Source: Aphrocallistes beatrix (Eukaryota > Porifera > Hexactinellida > Sceptrulophora > Aphrocallistidae). From it: DNA of 64,000 nucleotides. Below the pieces are notes generated by a model, which worked only from the letters and a program-made list of their open reading frames with translations, did not search any database and had not been told where the DNA came from. A program made the translations under genes and the position numbers. The first letter of the stretch is position 1; each line of letters opens with the position of its first letter. The stretch spans positions 2,418,001 to 2,482,000 of the forward strand of contig OY725489.1 in assembly GCA_963281255.1 (NCBI GenBank). Reading direction: 5' to 3'. Positions 44,534 through 57,015 of the stretch are shown here, in pieces.

Positions 44534-45840
44534 AGAATTGGCATGCTAGGATTTGTCTAATAGTTTAAAAGCATGATTATATTTGAATTAATGAAATATT
44601 AAGGTGCTTAGACCGTTTTTCGTGGATTGATCTTAAATAAATGTGTAATCCTTTGATCGATCCACCTTCGTACTTATGCACTTTTCAGGAATAACATTCA
44701 ACTAATTTTCCACATAGGGAATGCTTAAAAGATTTCCAAATTGCTGCACCTTCAAAACTTTTTTCTCCCCATCATATAAATATTTGTAAATTCGATATTT
44801 ATGCCATACAAATCACTAATAATTGTTAGAAAGGTAATTTCAATTCGAGCATATTATTTATTCTGTATATATACTATGTTATTCAAAGTGTATTATAGAT
44901 ATTGAAATAGTATTTCATCCAATAATGGAAAAACCTGTAGATAATAGTACAAATCAATAGACAATACAACAAAGGTCTCTACATATGAGCAGGATTATAC
45001 ATAATCGGGATCCCGGAATTGAGAAAACTAATCTCGGGATAAAACACACCGGGATCCCGGGATTAAAAAAACTAATCCAGCCCTGCATAGTCATCCCCCC
45101 AAGGGGGGGTTAGCACCCCCTGAAAATTTTTAATAGCATCTTGCTCCTCTTGTGATATTCAGGGCTGAATCCAACCCTGCTTGATAGATATTTTCTCCGC
45201 CTCCGGCCAGATGTCATATCCCCTGGAATTTAGAGGGAACACTGACGGTAATACTTCATACCTATTAGTTTATCACACATATTTTCTTTCAGAACCAAAT
45301 TTTAAACAAAAAAATCAAATTCAGAAAACCGATTATACATAAGTGGTTCTCTGTACTGACTGAAATTCGTGCTAATGAGCTCAGAAATAAGAATGTCGAT
45401 AAACCAATCCTGTTGTGACGTTATAATCTCGTATTTCGCTTCAAAAAAACAATAGATCGTGCCAGCGTGTAACATTACCCCTTTATACAAGTCTTCAACT
45501 TTCTATAATATCATGTTTTTCTATTAATAATGAACGAACAAACAAACACAACAAATATACTATTTCTGATAGTTAAGCTTTTACTTTATACTGACAATTG
45601 GTCTTATTTATGTGGCGATTTGAACAAATGACAACTTTTCGTATGCAGCTCTCCCTTAAATTCACGATAAATTAGAGAGATCTATGATGCCATCATCCAT
45701 AATGACCATTTTTTACAAACATGAAGTGATATTGCAGAGAATTATATTTGTAATTTATGCATACATTTAATAGTGGCTGTGTCATTTATGTATACAAATG
45801 ATTATGAGACAATTCACTTGATTACTGCGTTTAATAGATT
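44534..45840. other. Intergenic, with a possible hAT end
   Basis: At about 45004-45087 CGGGATCCCGG repeats and a terminal CCAGCCCTG resemble a hAT right end; no left end found. The 62-codon frame at 45302-45490 has no motif. Confidence 0.35.
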
Positions 45841-46395
45841 ACAAGCGCGCTTCGCTTGCTTCCGCTTCGCGAATGGGCATTGATTAATTATAAGAGAGAT
45901 AACATCTCTAAATATGTCTGTCTTACTCTTATAATCGATATCACTCGAAAAATCATCAAATTTCAATTTGATGAATAATGATGGCGTCATAACAGAGTGA
46001 TGAGTCATCATTTTTTTATGATAGTAGTATTATATGTGTAGAATATTAATATATATACATAATCTATTAAAGCCTTCTATCACCTAAAATGACTGAGTTA
46101 GAACCGAAAAACTGAAATTTCTAATTATTAAAAAAATGTGACAATGATGTCATAGTTCCATGATGAGTTATTATGGAATTTCGGACGGGACTGTTCATTG
46201 GTGACCGTTATATCAGGTTCGACAGTAGTTGATATTTGGTTTATAACCAAATATCATTATTTGGTACTCGGTTGAGAACCAAATAATTTGGTCAACCGAA
46301 TAATTTAGTCACTAAATATATTTTTGTATTTGGTTGAAGCGGTTTAAACCTTGATAAACACAGACATTAATCGAGTTTTAATTAATAGTAAGGAT
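45841..46395 (-). repeat. Family A repeat with a replaced 5' interior
   Basis: Reverse copy: GC-rich end at 45841, GATGGCGTCATAA and ATGAGTCAT regions. From about 46175 to 46365 the usual sequence is replaced by unrelated DNA containing the palindrome GATATTTGGTTTATAACCAA (46231 on). It then ends in the normal 5' end TTAATCGAGTTTTAATT..AGTAAGGAT. Confidence 0.8.
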
Positions 46396-46453
46396 GTATT
46401 TTATGTTGTTCCTTTTTTATAGCCGCAAAGTTGGAAGAAGACTAAAGAAGTAA

Positions 46454-47000
46454 GGGGAATTCCATGTCAAGTCAACCAGCCATTTCACCAACATCAACCG
46501 ATTTGTTTGAAAATCGGTCCATCCATAGCTCTATACTAGTCATTTATTATGTTCAATTTTCAAATCATTCGGTCAACTGGTTCCAGACTTATGACGTCAC
46601 AAAATCACCATTTTTTGATACTAAATCTACATATCTCAAAATTTGGAAACTAACCTCACTTACTAAAACTCGTACAAAATCGTCAATATTTGCCTGATTA
46701 ACACTAAACTTTACAATTTAATAGTTTAAAATGTGCTGAATTCAATGAAGTTGAAAACAAATTGATATTCGTTCGCTTTGTACCTCAAAAATGGAACTGA
46801 AACTAATACCGGAAGTGAAACCGGAACTATGACATAGCATTCGGGGAGATTTTCAAAACCAAAATTTTAGTGTTTTATCTTGTTGTATATACAGACTTTG
46901 CAATGTGTAGAAATTTTGGTTTGGTTTTGAAGTATTCCCTTCGAGTTATTTCAGTTTTGCTGTCAATGACTGCAACCAGAGATATTTAAAAATTTCTGAA
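46454..47000 (+). repeat. Left long terminal inverted repeat
   Basis: Pairs with 50769-51295. I saw two substitutions and one 21-bp length difference (extra bases near 46838-46858). The 77-codon frame here is mirrored in the other arm, so it is not a separate gene. Confidence 0.9.
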
Positions 47001-47273
47001 ATGTTCGTAAGTTTGCAGTCTAAGGCTGTACCCATATACATTGGACTTACCTATTAATTGAGATTGTTTCTCGAAATTTCTTATTCAAGGATACAAAGTT
47101 CTGTGAATGCTACGCAGTTAATTATAATTCTCTGACTAAACCACAACTAAATTTCAATTCAAAATAACGGTTGCTATGTATAGAAAGAAATGGAATTTGA
47201 CATATTTAAGTATGTGATTACTCTATTGAGCTAATTGCTTTCACCACATCTCTTCCAAAACTGATCATTAGTC

Positions 47274-50200
47274 ATGTCGTTACCGTCTTGTTCAGTAGGA
47301 GTTGTCGAAAACTCCGAGTGTCATAAGATGATACATACACATGGAAAAATTGGAATTTTAGAGATTATCGAACTCTCAAAGGAAGACATCGAATTATTAG
47401 TATGGAGAACAGGAATCCGTAAAAACAGCTTAAAAACCGTATGTCTACATCATCAAAAGCAGTATCTGGATAGGTTTACTGCGTTGAACCCTTTTTGTTG
47501 TGATCCATTTGGTCACCATGCTGGGAAGAAAAATTACAAAGGTAAGCTTAATACTGGTTGCATATTTCAACAATTTTAATAGCAGATATTATTTACATTT
47601 AACAAATAGGAAAGGTTGTAGTTACTAAAAGTAAGGCTACAGATTTATTATGCTTTGACGTTTCTGTTGTTCCTGGGTATAAGGTTTGTTCGAATTGTTC
47701 TACCAATCTCTCTGCAATTCTAAATGGAAATGGAGAATATGAACAAATTAAATCCCTTCAAACTTTCGAGATTATCAAATCCCCTTCAACATACAAGAAT
47801 TCAACAAGCATAGCCAGCACTAACATTCAAAGTTTAGACTTGGCTTTAACTCAGGTAAAATGTAACTCAAATAATGTAGAAACAATCATTGATCCATTTT
47901 TGATCAGAAATTCCCAATTCTAGGGAATGTTGGAAGATGTAATTGAAGGATTCCCTAAAGCTCTTAACATTTCGCCAATCAAAACACATGGGTCCAATAT
48001 CCAATCTAGGCAAGTACAGATTAAAGAAAAATTATCAAAATTGCAAGAAAGATTGGAGGTTGGAGTTATTTAATCATTTCATCAGTTTGCATATATATTA
48101 TATTCACATTAGTTCTGTCTATAGCCTACCAGAATAGGAGAATACGATGATATACTTCATGAAGAATCAACTACTAATTCTATCAAAATTTTAACAATTG
48201 AACAAAAGGCTGAACAATATGATGTACTAATGAAGTTGGTTAGTAATGAAAGTATCTCAATCGGATACTCCAAAGCAATTGCAGCTCATTACCTTAGCGC
48301 CTCAATCTTGCTCACGTGAAACCGTATCAGAATATTTCGGAGTATCTGTTCACCTAGTTAGAGAGTCACGCAAATTATTCAAGAAAACGGGCATCTTTGG
48401 AGAAGTCGGAAGCAAAAGAGGTAAGATTATTGCAATAGCATGTATTTAGATTTGATATTATATAAACAAGATAGACAGTTCATAAATATTTAAAATATAA
48501 ATATTTCTGAAATTAGGAAAAAAGCTACCTGATGAAACGATTAGACTTGTCGATTCTTTTTATCAAGATGATGAATACTCACGCCAAATGCCTGGAAAGA
48601 GAGACTATGTCAGTATTGGACGTAACATTCATGTTCAAAAAAGATTAATCCTATCAAATTTAAAAGAGTTATATGCAGAATTCAAAAGCAAGTATCCAGA
48701 TCTAAAGGTTTGGGTTATAGTTGCTATCACTGATCCAATTAATTATGCTTTACTTTGAAAATATCACTGTAGATTTCCTTTTCGAAGTTTTGTGAACTCC
48801 GTCCAAAGTGGTGTATATTGACTGACTCACATGGGACACACTCTGTATGCGTTTGCGCTATTCATCAAAATGCAATTCTTCTTGTTGATGCCCTCGATAT
48901 CCAGGAGACATACAAAGATTTGATGTCAAAGTTAGTATGTTCGACTGAAAATTCAGATTGCATGATTCATAGATGTGAGAAGTGTCCTGGAAGTGAAAAC
49001 CTCACTAACTATATCAGAACGATAATAAAGGGAAGAAATCCACAGGTACGACTAATTATCTTAGGTGTTTACCATGTCGATAACTAAATTTACCATATTT
49101 ATCGCAGTTTATTATTCTTGTCAGGAACTAATAGAATATAATCAATGGGAAAGTACAGATAAGTCTAGCTTAGAGGTACACTTAACAACTCTCCAAGAAT
49201 TTTACGATATTTTGGTGTATTCAATTGACAAACTGACCTCACATTCTTATATTTCCCGAGCTCAAACTTCGAATTTTAAAAGACGAAAAGATGTCCTTGA
49301 TTTAGATTCAGCTATCGTTTTGGTGGACTTTGCAGAAAATTATTCCTTTGTTGTCCAATACGAAGTCCAAGGTTTTCATTGGAATAAAGTACAAGCGACT
49401 CTGCATCCAATCGTGACTTACTATTGGGAAAATGGTAAGTTGAATATTAAGTAATTCTTATGTGGATCAGTGCAAGGTTTATATTCTTCCTTACATCTAG
49501 GTATTCTTTGCAATGAATCGTTTTGTTTCATTTCAGATGATACAGTTCATGATGTTGCAATGGTTTACCTAATCCAAAAATTGTTCACGGAACATTTAAA
49601 GATAATACATCCAAAAATAAGGAAATTGGAATATTTTAGCGACGGGTGTGCTGGACAATATAAAAATAAGAAAAATTTGTACAACTTGTGTCAGCATCAA
49701 AGTGATTTTGGAATTGAAGCAGTTTGGAATTTCTTTGCTACTTCGCATGGAGAATCCCCTTGTGATGGCATCGGGGGAACAGTGAAGAGAGTAACTGCCA
49801 GAGCAAGTCTACAGAGAACAAAGGAAAATCATATATTAACACCACTTAAAATGTTTGAATTTTGTTCAACAACTTCTAGTCTCTCAACTATCCAATTTTT
49901 CTTCATCCCTGAAATTCAAGTAACCAAACTTCGGGAAAACTTCGACAAAAGGTAATTCAGTTATAAAATTGAGCCGATCTTAAATGAAAATTTTATAGCC
50001 CAGATTAAATTTACCACAAAATTATTTATAGATTCATCAATATCAAGACTTTACCTGGAACCCGCAGCTACCATCAGTTTACACCATTGACTACAAACCT
50101 AATTGCAGCCAAACGAATTAGTGAACAAATTACATATAATGTTACATACGACTTTACATCAAATCGTGTAACAGATCCTACAAAAACTCTCGAACTCCCC

Positions 50201-50524
50201 TACATTCATAAGAATGATTATATTACCTGTTTGTATGATGACAACTGGTATATAGGATGTGTCGAAGAGGTGTGTGAAGAAGAAGGTGATATAAAGGTCA
50301 GCTTCATGCATCCCAAAGGGCCAGGACGACCAGAAAATTGTTTCTTCTGGCCTTCAAGAGGAGACATTTGTTATATTCCTGAAAATGATATTCTATGCAA
50401 AATATCAGCTCCAATACCTTCATCAAAAAGTGCACGAAAGTATAAAATTTCCCCACTTGATACAAAAGCAACATGTGAAATAATTGAATCACGAATTACT
50501 ACCAGAAGAAAACAAGTAGATTAA
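47274..50524 (+). CDS. Transposase-like protein of the 4.84-kb element, nine exons
   Basis: Exons by GT-AG: 47274-47541, 47610-47854, 47924-48058, about 48138-48420, 48517-48707, 48773-49045, 49125-49434, 49501-49951, 50032-50524. All introns are 60-110 bp. Exon 4 needs two compensating shifts (48138-48250), or its boundaries are wrong. Motifs: QLQLITLAPQSCSRETVSEY and a helix-turn-helix-like region (exon 4); MPGKRDYVS (5); FSKFCELRPKWC and THSVCVCAIHQNA with HRCEKCPG (6); VDFAENYSF and GFHWNKVQATLHP (7); YFSDGCAGQYKNKKN and FFATSHGESPCDGIGGTVKR (8); an SH3-like acidic C-terminus (9). From memory this layout is a widespread uncharacterised invertebrate family. Asp in VDFAEN and FSDG are the likeliest catalytic residues. 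Confidence 0.75.
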
Positions 50525-50768
50525 TTAAATACCTTACATGTTGATTACTTGATATTTAGAATATACGTGTGCCTATAGGCTAGAGAATCACTTGAAATGT
50601 TGTAGATGTGAAAAAGATCATACAAGTGTCTATATAGAATGTGTTCTGAGTTTAGAAAAGTAATGTATTATAACGGCTAATAGCTAGTTTATGCATGGCA
50701 GAGGAAAAAAGAACACAAATTAATCCCAAGATCATGGGAACAGCATCAGACTATATTTTCTTTGAACT

Positions 50769-51295
50769 TTTCAGAAATTTTTAAATATCTCTGGTTGCAG
50801 TCATTGACAGCAAAACTGAAATAACTCGAAGGGAATACTTCAAAACCAAACCAAAATTTCTACACATTGCAAAGTATGTATATACAACAAGATAAAACAC
50901 TAAAATTTTGGTTTTGTCATAGTTCCGGTTTCACTTCCGGTATTAGTTTCAGTTCCATTTTTGAGGTACAAAGCGAACGAATATCAATTTGTTTTCAACT
51001 TCATTGAATTCAGCACATTTTAAACTATTAAATTGTAAAGTTTAGTGTTAATCAGGCAAATATTGACGATTTTGTACGAGTTTTAGTAAGTGAGGTTAGT
51101 TTCCAAATTTTGAGATATGTAGATTTAGTATCAAAAAATGGTAATTTTGTGACGTCATAAGTCTGGAACCAGTTGACCGAATGATTTGAAAATTGAACAT
51201 AATAAATGACTAGTATAGAGCTATGGATGGACCGATTTTCAAACAAATCGGTTGATGTTGGTGAAATGGCTGGTTGACTTGACATGGAATTCCCC
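50769..51295 (-). repeat. Right long terminal inverted repeat
   Basis: Complement of 46454-47000. The outermost bases GGAATTCCCC are followed directly by the GTAA duplication. Confidence 0.9.
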
Positions 51296-51299
51296 GTAA

Positions 51300-51700
51300 G
51301 TATTTGCTTTTCTATCTAACAAATATATTCTTTTACAATTTATACATAGAGTACAGAAATTTTGGAAATATGCAACAAGAGAATAGCTTTCAACGGTTGA
51401 CCTAGGGCGTATTTAGGAGTGTAGATCTCGAAATCATAATTTGAAAATTTTGTGGTAAATATTTTACTTTTACAGTAGATATTGATTTATTGGATATAGT
51501 GATTATTTGGACAAAAATTCCCTGCCCTGGCATATCACTCTATTCAATATCTACTGTATGTAGAATGGTTGCATAAAATGAACAGATTCCCAAAATAGGA
51601 AATTTTGGAAATATGCAGGAGGCTACTAGCTTTCAACTGTTGGCTTAGGGTGTCCGTAAGGCCGACTCTGCAAACACTAATGTTCGCTAGCCGCTCTTGT
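51300..51700 (+). repeat. Family B repeat, diverged
   Basis: Shows both internal units (TAGCTTTCAACGGTTGACC at about 51386 and TAGCTTTCAACTGTTGGC near 51628) and a worn terminus (CCGCTCTTGT at 51700). It abuts the 4.84-kb transposon, which probably inserted at its 5' edge. Confidence 0.7.
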
Positions 51701-53879
51701 TATATTGAATAAAGATATGATGAGAGATAACCAATATAATTAAAACTATGGATAAAAATTGGTTGTTAAATAATCAATTGAGAATTAATTATTAATTGTA
51801 TGGTATTTTATATTCGTTATTTATTCTTAGATTCATCACTAAATAAGATGAAGAATTAGGATTCGTACTTTTGACCTGATAGGGGGTGGGGGCTTTATTG
51901 AAGAGGTAAGTATTAGTATATGCTTCTGATAGTCCAGACGATTTTTTAAAATTTATTTTTCTCCTCTGGAAACAATTCTAAATATATATACTCTCTACTC
52001 ACCAAATTTGTAGGGAATTGGGTTTAAAATCTTCACGATGTCTCTAGCAGAATTCAGATTCAAATCCATAAGAAAATATGGTAGTTGTCCTTTTACAATA
52101 TTTCGAGCATGGTGATATATACAATGGTTATAAGTATTGCACTACTAACAAATCACTTCTACCAAAATTATTAAACGCCTGACATAATAATTAATGAGAA
52201 GAATAACAAAACTAATGAAAACTTTTTGTAAAGGCGAACAGAATTGATTAATAATTGATTACAACACGAACAAAATTATTAAAAAGATTAACAACATTGA
52301 TTAAAAATTTAAAATACTAACAAAATTAGGGAAAAGACTGATAAAATTAATATAAAGTCTAAAACAAATCTAAATCTAAATTGAGTTAAATATCTCACTA
52401 AATCAGTATACAAAAGCAGAATACTGATAGTTGGTTGGCAATCGTTCATTTTCAACCTTGATAGATATATAGAGATCGGATTCTCGAACATTTTGAGTTT
52501 TGAACTGAGAGAATTATATCCTTGTTACTTCTTACTTCTGAGTGCAATAAAATAATCCGATAATTAGAACAAACATATACTCGAAAAGTATCAATCGTAT
52601 ATTAATTTTGTTGTCTTTCAGTGATTTTTAGTTTGCCAACTATACTATGTATAGTGGCCAACTTCTGAAATGGGTGCCTCCCTATATTTATTAATTTTTT
52701 CCTCCATAACGGGTTTTGGGGAATACCATAAATGCCAAAAAATGAAATTTGGACAGAGAGTGTTGAATGTTTATCGGCAGACGAAGCTACTATACGATTT
52801 TTGATCCGACACTTCGCGACACATTGAGACACCTTTTAAATTCCAGACTCCATGAATATGCAACCCTATCATTTTTTGACTCATAAGGTATACAAAGACA
52901 ATTTTAACACCTGCAGTCACAGATTTTTTCAATGATGTATGATTTTTTTACAATCTAAATTTTGGCACTAATTATTCATTTACACTATGTAATATAATTA
53001 GGTTTCTATTGTTCTAGAAACACCAGTTACCAGAAGCTAGTGTGAGATCCGAACTTAATTTTAATAATTAAATATTATTTTTCACTGATTCAAATGCACA
53101 ACGATTAAGAACTGGCAAGGCCTACTATACATAAAGCCTCACAGTAGTGGTGGGCCCGGGTCTCAAATACCCGGGTATTACCCGATTCATAAATTCTATT
53201 GCTATTCAAAACCCGGGTTTTTCAAGTCAAAGGAACCGGGTAATTGAAGCCAATTAACCAGATGTTACACGATGAATACCGTTAAGATATAGAAGTTTGT
53301 CCGAATGGAACAATGCGTAAAACTACTTACTAACAATATAGTACTTGTATAAAAATACCATTTGTTCAATTGATTTTTCTAATTTATTGCAGATTTGGAA
53401 TTGGGTCGACTTTCAGAACCCGAACCGAAGGCGATTCCAACTCTGGTTTATTGTGAGCGCGAAACAAGGCTTTTTGCAAGATGTCCTTGTAAGAGCAAAG
53501 TGAAAGTGAGCATTTTCAGTTTGTAATGAATTGAATTTTCAAATGAATTTGGGCATATGTGTTGTAAAATGACAACATATGATGGTAACATGAATTTATA
53601 ATTTCATCCAATTTACCAACAATAGAAATTTCATTGTTGGTAAAATGACAACATATGTTGGTAAAATGACAGTCGAAAATCTGTTGTAATTTGCATTTAA
53701 TTTGTTTGTAAAATGCATGCTTCTCACATGGAATAGATATAGTTTTTCAAATTTTCAGTATTGATATTCACATTGACTAATAAATAAGATTAATTAAGCT
53801 ATTGCTTTAATAAGCAAGGGAATTTTGGTAACTAGATCCAAATATATGATTTGGAATCATTTTGAGAGAATGGCGAAAT
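51701..53879. other. Intergenic, nothing firmly recognised
   Basis: AT-rich. At 53147 CAGTAGTGGTGGGCCCGGGT with CCCGGGT repeats resembles a hAT left end without a partner. Around 53560-53680 ATTTTACCAACA/TGTTGGTAAAATGACAACATATG repeats form a short inverted and direct repeat cluster. Confidence 0.4.
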
Positions 53880-54362
53880 GTCCAATGTGAAAATACTCGC
53901 GGTAGAAGATGGTTGAATAAATAATGAAGTGCTTTAAAATCATTAACGACGCAGAATAGAGCTTGTGAATGTATCACCAGCATATGTAAATATGGTGTCA
54001 AAGTACCTATATCCGTTGTTAAAATTTGATTAGTCATCATGTAATTACTCAATATGTTATATTTGTTGAAAATTTACTGATTTTCAGAGACATATCTTGA
54101 TAGCCAATATACTACTTCCTATTAAGCGATTATTCCACGTCTAAATTCAGTAGTTTGCGAGTTATTTGGCAATTTATTATATTGGTCACATTTGGTAACA
54201 TGTCGAATAACTCGTGAACTATTCAATTTAGACGTTGAAATTATATAACGCCTAATGTAGTCTATTAGCTATTTGGAATTTTTTCATGGAATGTTTCTAC
54301 ATTCCAGTGTTGCTATGGAGACGTAATTTGGTCAGTTGGGTATTTTTGATAAATTGTCGAAC

Positions 54363-54391
54363 ATCCTTACTATTAAAACTCGATTATTGTA

Positions 54392-54452
<61 letters not shown>

Positions 54453-54945
54453 GTAACGAATTGATTGAAGAAACTGCTGGGCGCAGAAGGCTGATTTTTG
54501 GCATGTGGGAGTTTTTTGGCTATGGCTCCAGTAAGTTCTGAGTTCAGAGCAAAATGTCGACTCATCATGGAATTATGACGTCATTGTCACATTTTTAAAA
54601 GTTAAGCAACACAGTTATTCGAGTATAACTCAGCCATTATAGGAGATAGAAGGCTGAAATTTTAATAGAATATGTATACTAACATATCTCAAATATGATG
54701 CAACTATCATCAAAAAATGATGACTCATCACTCTGTTATGATGTCATCATTATACATCAAAAATTTTAAAATTGACAAATTTGGTGATTTTTTCAGTGAT
54801 ATCGATTTTAACCCTAAGATGGACATATTTATAGATGCTATCTCCCTTATAATTAACCAATGTGAACTCAGGTGACCGAAGGGATCCTCTGGCGGACACG
54901 AAGTGTCCGCCAGCCGCGCAGCGCAAGCAAGCGAAGCGAGCTTGT
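54363..54945 (+). repeat. Family A repeat, full-length copy
   Basis: ATCCTTACTATTAAAACTCG start, very long (TA)n (about 54400-54451), TGACGTCA at 54576, intact GGCGGACAC..GTGTCCGCC hairpin, and end at GCGAGCTTGT 54945. Confidence 0.92.
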
Positions 54946-55161
54946 CTTATATAAACCATATGAACTATATTATTGCTTAATAGGAAGTAGTAGTCTATTT
55001 GCTATCAAATAGAATTAAATTTGAATGTGTAGCTATTGCAGTTTTTTAAGATATGGTCCAACTGACCAAATTACGTTTCCACAGCAACACTGGAATGTAG
55101 CAACATTCCATGAAAAAAATCCAAATTTTTGCATCAAACCCATTCATAGCTCAGTTCTATG

Positions 55162-55361
55162 NNNNNNNNNNNNNNNNNNNNNNNNNNNNNNNNNNNNNNN
55201 NNNNNNNNNNNNNNNNNNNNNNNNNNNNNNNNNNNNNNNNNNNNNNNNNNNNNNNNNNNNNNNNNNNNNNNNNNNNNNNNNNNNNNNNNNNNNNNNNNNN
55301 NNNNNNNNNNNNNNNNNNNNNNNNNNNNNNNNNNNNNNNNNNNNNNNNNNNNNNNNNNNNN
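55162..55361. other. Assembly gap, exactly 200 N
   Basis: The flanks TCAGTTCTATG and CGAAAAATTGTATAATA are adjacent in the homologous fold-back copy (16049-16076), so the true missing length may be near zero. Frames crossing the gap are meaningless. Confidence 0.95.
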
Positions 55362-55425
55362 CGAAAAATTGTATAATACAAACCAAACACTTGGAAGTCC
55401 CCTTAACCCGCGGTTGGCTAGGATT

Positions 55426-55490
55426 GTTGAAAGTGAAAATGAAAGTACATTGAAAGTGAACTGAAAGTGAAAATGAAAGTGGGGTTTTCT
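55426..55490 (+). repeat. GAAAGTGAAAAT minisatellite
   Basis: Five to six copies of a 10-12-bp unit inside an insertion that is absent from the other fold-back copy. Confidence 0.7.
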
Positions 55491-55878
55491 CTATTTATAC
55501 TTTTGAGACCTAGCCAGGCGAGGGATTTATTAAACGGCCTCTGAAAATCACTAAATTTGTCACAAATATAACAATATAACCTAATTATTAGCAACCAGTA
55601 AACAATTATATCGCTATGCATTGGCAGCCACTTTGGCCGCCCCCCCAGAAGAAATTACTAGCGCAGCCACCGACCTCCTCTCTTGTTACATTGTCATAAT
55701 CTCCTATATCCCCACTTCAATTTAACTTACTGAGCTAAACAAATTTGTTGCTAGCACAAGTTGTTGCCTTACTAAATCTTTAATTGTTGCACATATTTAA
55801 GATATTTAATGAACAAATTTCAAATTCACAACAGTATTTATGATTTTTATTCCTTGGATAATATGAGTACTAGCGACG

Positions 55879-56676
55879 TTACCACCTACCACTTTGCAAA
55901 TTGTAATGTTGATCATCTTCGGGGTCACTTCCAGTTATCCAGTTTCCTTTGCCACATATAAACACATTGGTTCTTCTGCAAACTACTTTCAACTGCTTGA
56001 AGAGTGATGTTTGAAATTCCGATTCTAAATACTTTACCTTCACCTGCTGTTCGTTTGTCCGGTGAGTGGATTTTTTGATCTTATGATTCTGTTGTAGAGA
56101 AATGTTTACATTTATTTTATTTTCAGGAAAGAGTGATGTTTGAAATGCCGATTCTAAATACTTTACCTTCACCTGCTGTTCGTTTGTCTGGTGAGTGGAT
56201 TTTTTGATCTTATGATTCTGTTGTTGAGAAATGTTTACATTTATTTTATTTTCAGGAAAGAGTGATGTTTGAAATGCCGATTCTAAATACTTTACCTTCA
56301 CCTGCTGTTCGTTTGTCCGGTGAGTGGATTTTTTGATTCTATGATTCTGTTGTTGAGAAATGTTTACATTTGTATGACTCCCGACAACTACGCAGAGGTT
56401 AACAATTGCTGACAACTCTTCCAAAGGAGCAATGTCCACCTCGGTCCCTAAAACAAAAGATTCCATCGAAAGTTCTTTCACCCCTCGAGCCAGGTTGTAA
56501 AGATTTTTTATCAGGATATCCGGAAAATATTTATGATGCTGAATAACCAAATAGGAGACAAATAGGCTGGAACAAGCGTTTGAGACAGGTAATGGTTTAA
56601 CCGCCAGACATCCCAGCGATGAGAGCTCAGAGGCTTGACAACTTATTATCTTAGGTCTAATCCCCGCAACCCATGA
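55879..56676 (-). CDS. Unknown protein with a triplicated 43-residue unit
   Basis: Leftward frame open from 56676 to the stop at 55879 (about 265 codons). No ATG is apparent at the start, so an upstream exon is likely or a later start is used. The first about 130 residues are non-repetitive and moderately hydrophobic (KPLPVSNACSSLFVSY, FPDILIKNLYNLARGV). Three tandem units follow, built on NVNISQQQNHKIKKSTH and EQQVKVKYLESAFQTSLF, period 129 bp. The end is CRRTNVFICGKGNWITGSDP. I recognise no domain. Low divergence between units implies a recent expansion. On the plus strand each unit happens to carry TTTTCAG and GGTGAGT splice-like motifs, but plus frames have stops. Confidence 0.5.
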   Translation of the reverse strand, partial: SWVAGIRPKIISCQASELSSLGCLAVKPLPVSNACSSLFVSYLVIQHHKYFPDILIKNLYNLARGVKELSMESFVLGTEVDIAPLEELSAIVNLCVVVGSHTNVNISQQQNHRIKKSTHRTNEQQVKVKYLESAFQTSLFPENKINVNISQQQNHKIKKSTHQTNEQQVKVKYLESAFQTSLFPENKINVNISLQQNHKIKKSTHRTNEQQVKVKYLESEFQTSLFKQLKVVCRRTNVFICGKGNWITGSDPEDDQHYNLQSGRW

Positions 56677-57015
56677 TCACGAGATGAACATTTCGTGATA
56701 ACAGCGATCAGTACTGTACGTGGCTTGGTCCTTCTCGGAGCTTCCGGAATGGACATAATTGTTCTAACAGATTCATGATGAAAATATGAGACTTAGGAGC
56801 CTCTTGGAGAAAAGGGCATCAGGAACTTGGACCAAAGAAGGGAAGGGATGTCATATAGATTGACTCTTCAGCAAAGACATCAGTTACTGTAAACTAGATC
56901 CAGGGATATTCTAGAAAACCCTGAGTCGATCGCCCGAACCTTGAGCGCCCAGACACCGAATTTTATCAGCTAAAAACAAACCCAGAAGTTTGGGCCGTAA
57001 ACGTTTTGTATAGGA

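Larger units (their letters stand above)
46454..51295 (+). mobile_element. 4.84-kb DNA transposon, long inverted repeats, 4-bp target duplication
   Basis: Long near-identical inverted repeats (46454-47000, 50769-51295) start GGGGAATTCCATGTCAAGTC and are flanked by GTAA on both sides (46450-46453, 51296-51299). One nine-exon gene lies between. Four-bp duplications and hundreds-long inverted repeats are reported for Sola elements; the assignment here is tentative. Confidence 0.88.
53880..55620. repeat. Fold-back element, copy 2, interrupted twice
   Basis: Homologous to 15470-16200 (GGTAGAAGATGGTTGAA, ACCAGCATATGTAAATATGG, TATTGGTCACATTTGG). It is interrupted by a family A copy (54363-54945), the N gap and a 140-bp insertion with GAAAGTGAAAAT repeats (about 55393-55530). 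Confidence 0.78.

Noticed and set aside
46464..51285. Two nearly identical 77-codon frames (46464-46697 and 51052-51285) as a gene pair
   Set aside because: They lie in the two arms of the long inverted repeat and mirror each other; the identity comes from the arms, not from coding constraint.
39714..54568. Frames with IYIYIYI tracts in family A copies
   Set aside because: Translations of the (TA)n microsatellite and conserved repeat sequence; they recur with every copy.
55025..55464. Frames across the N gap
   Set aside because: The sequence in between is unknown.
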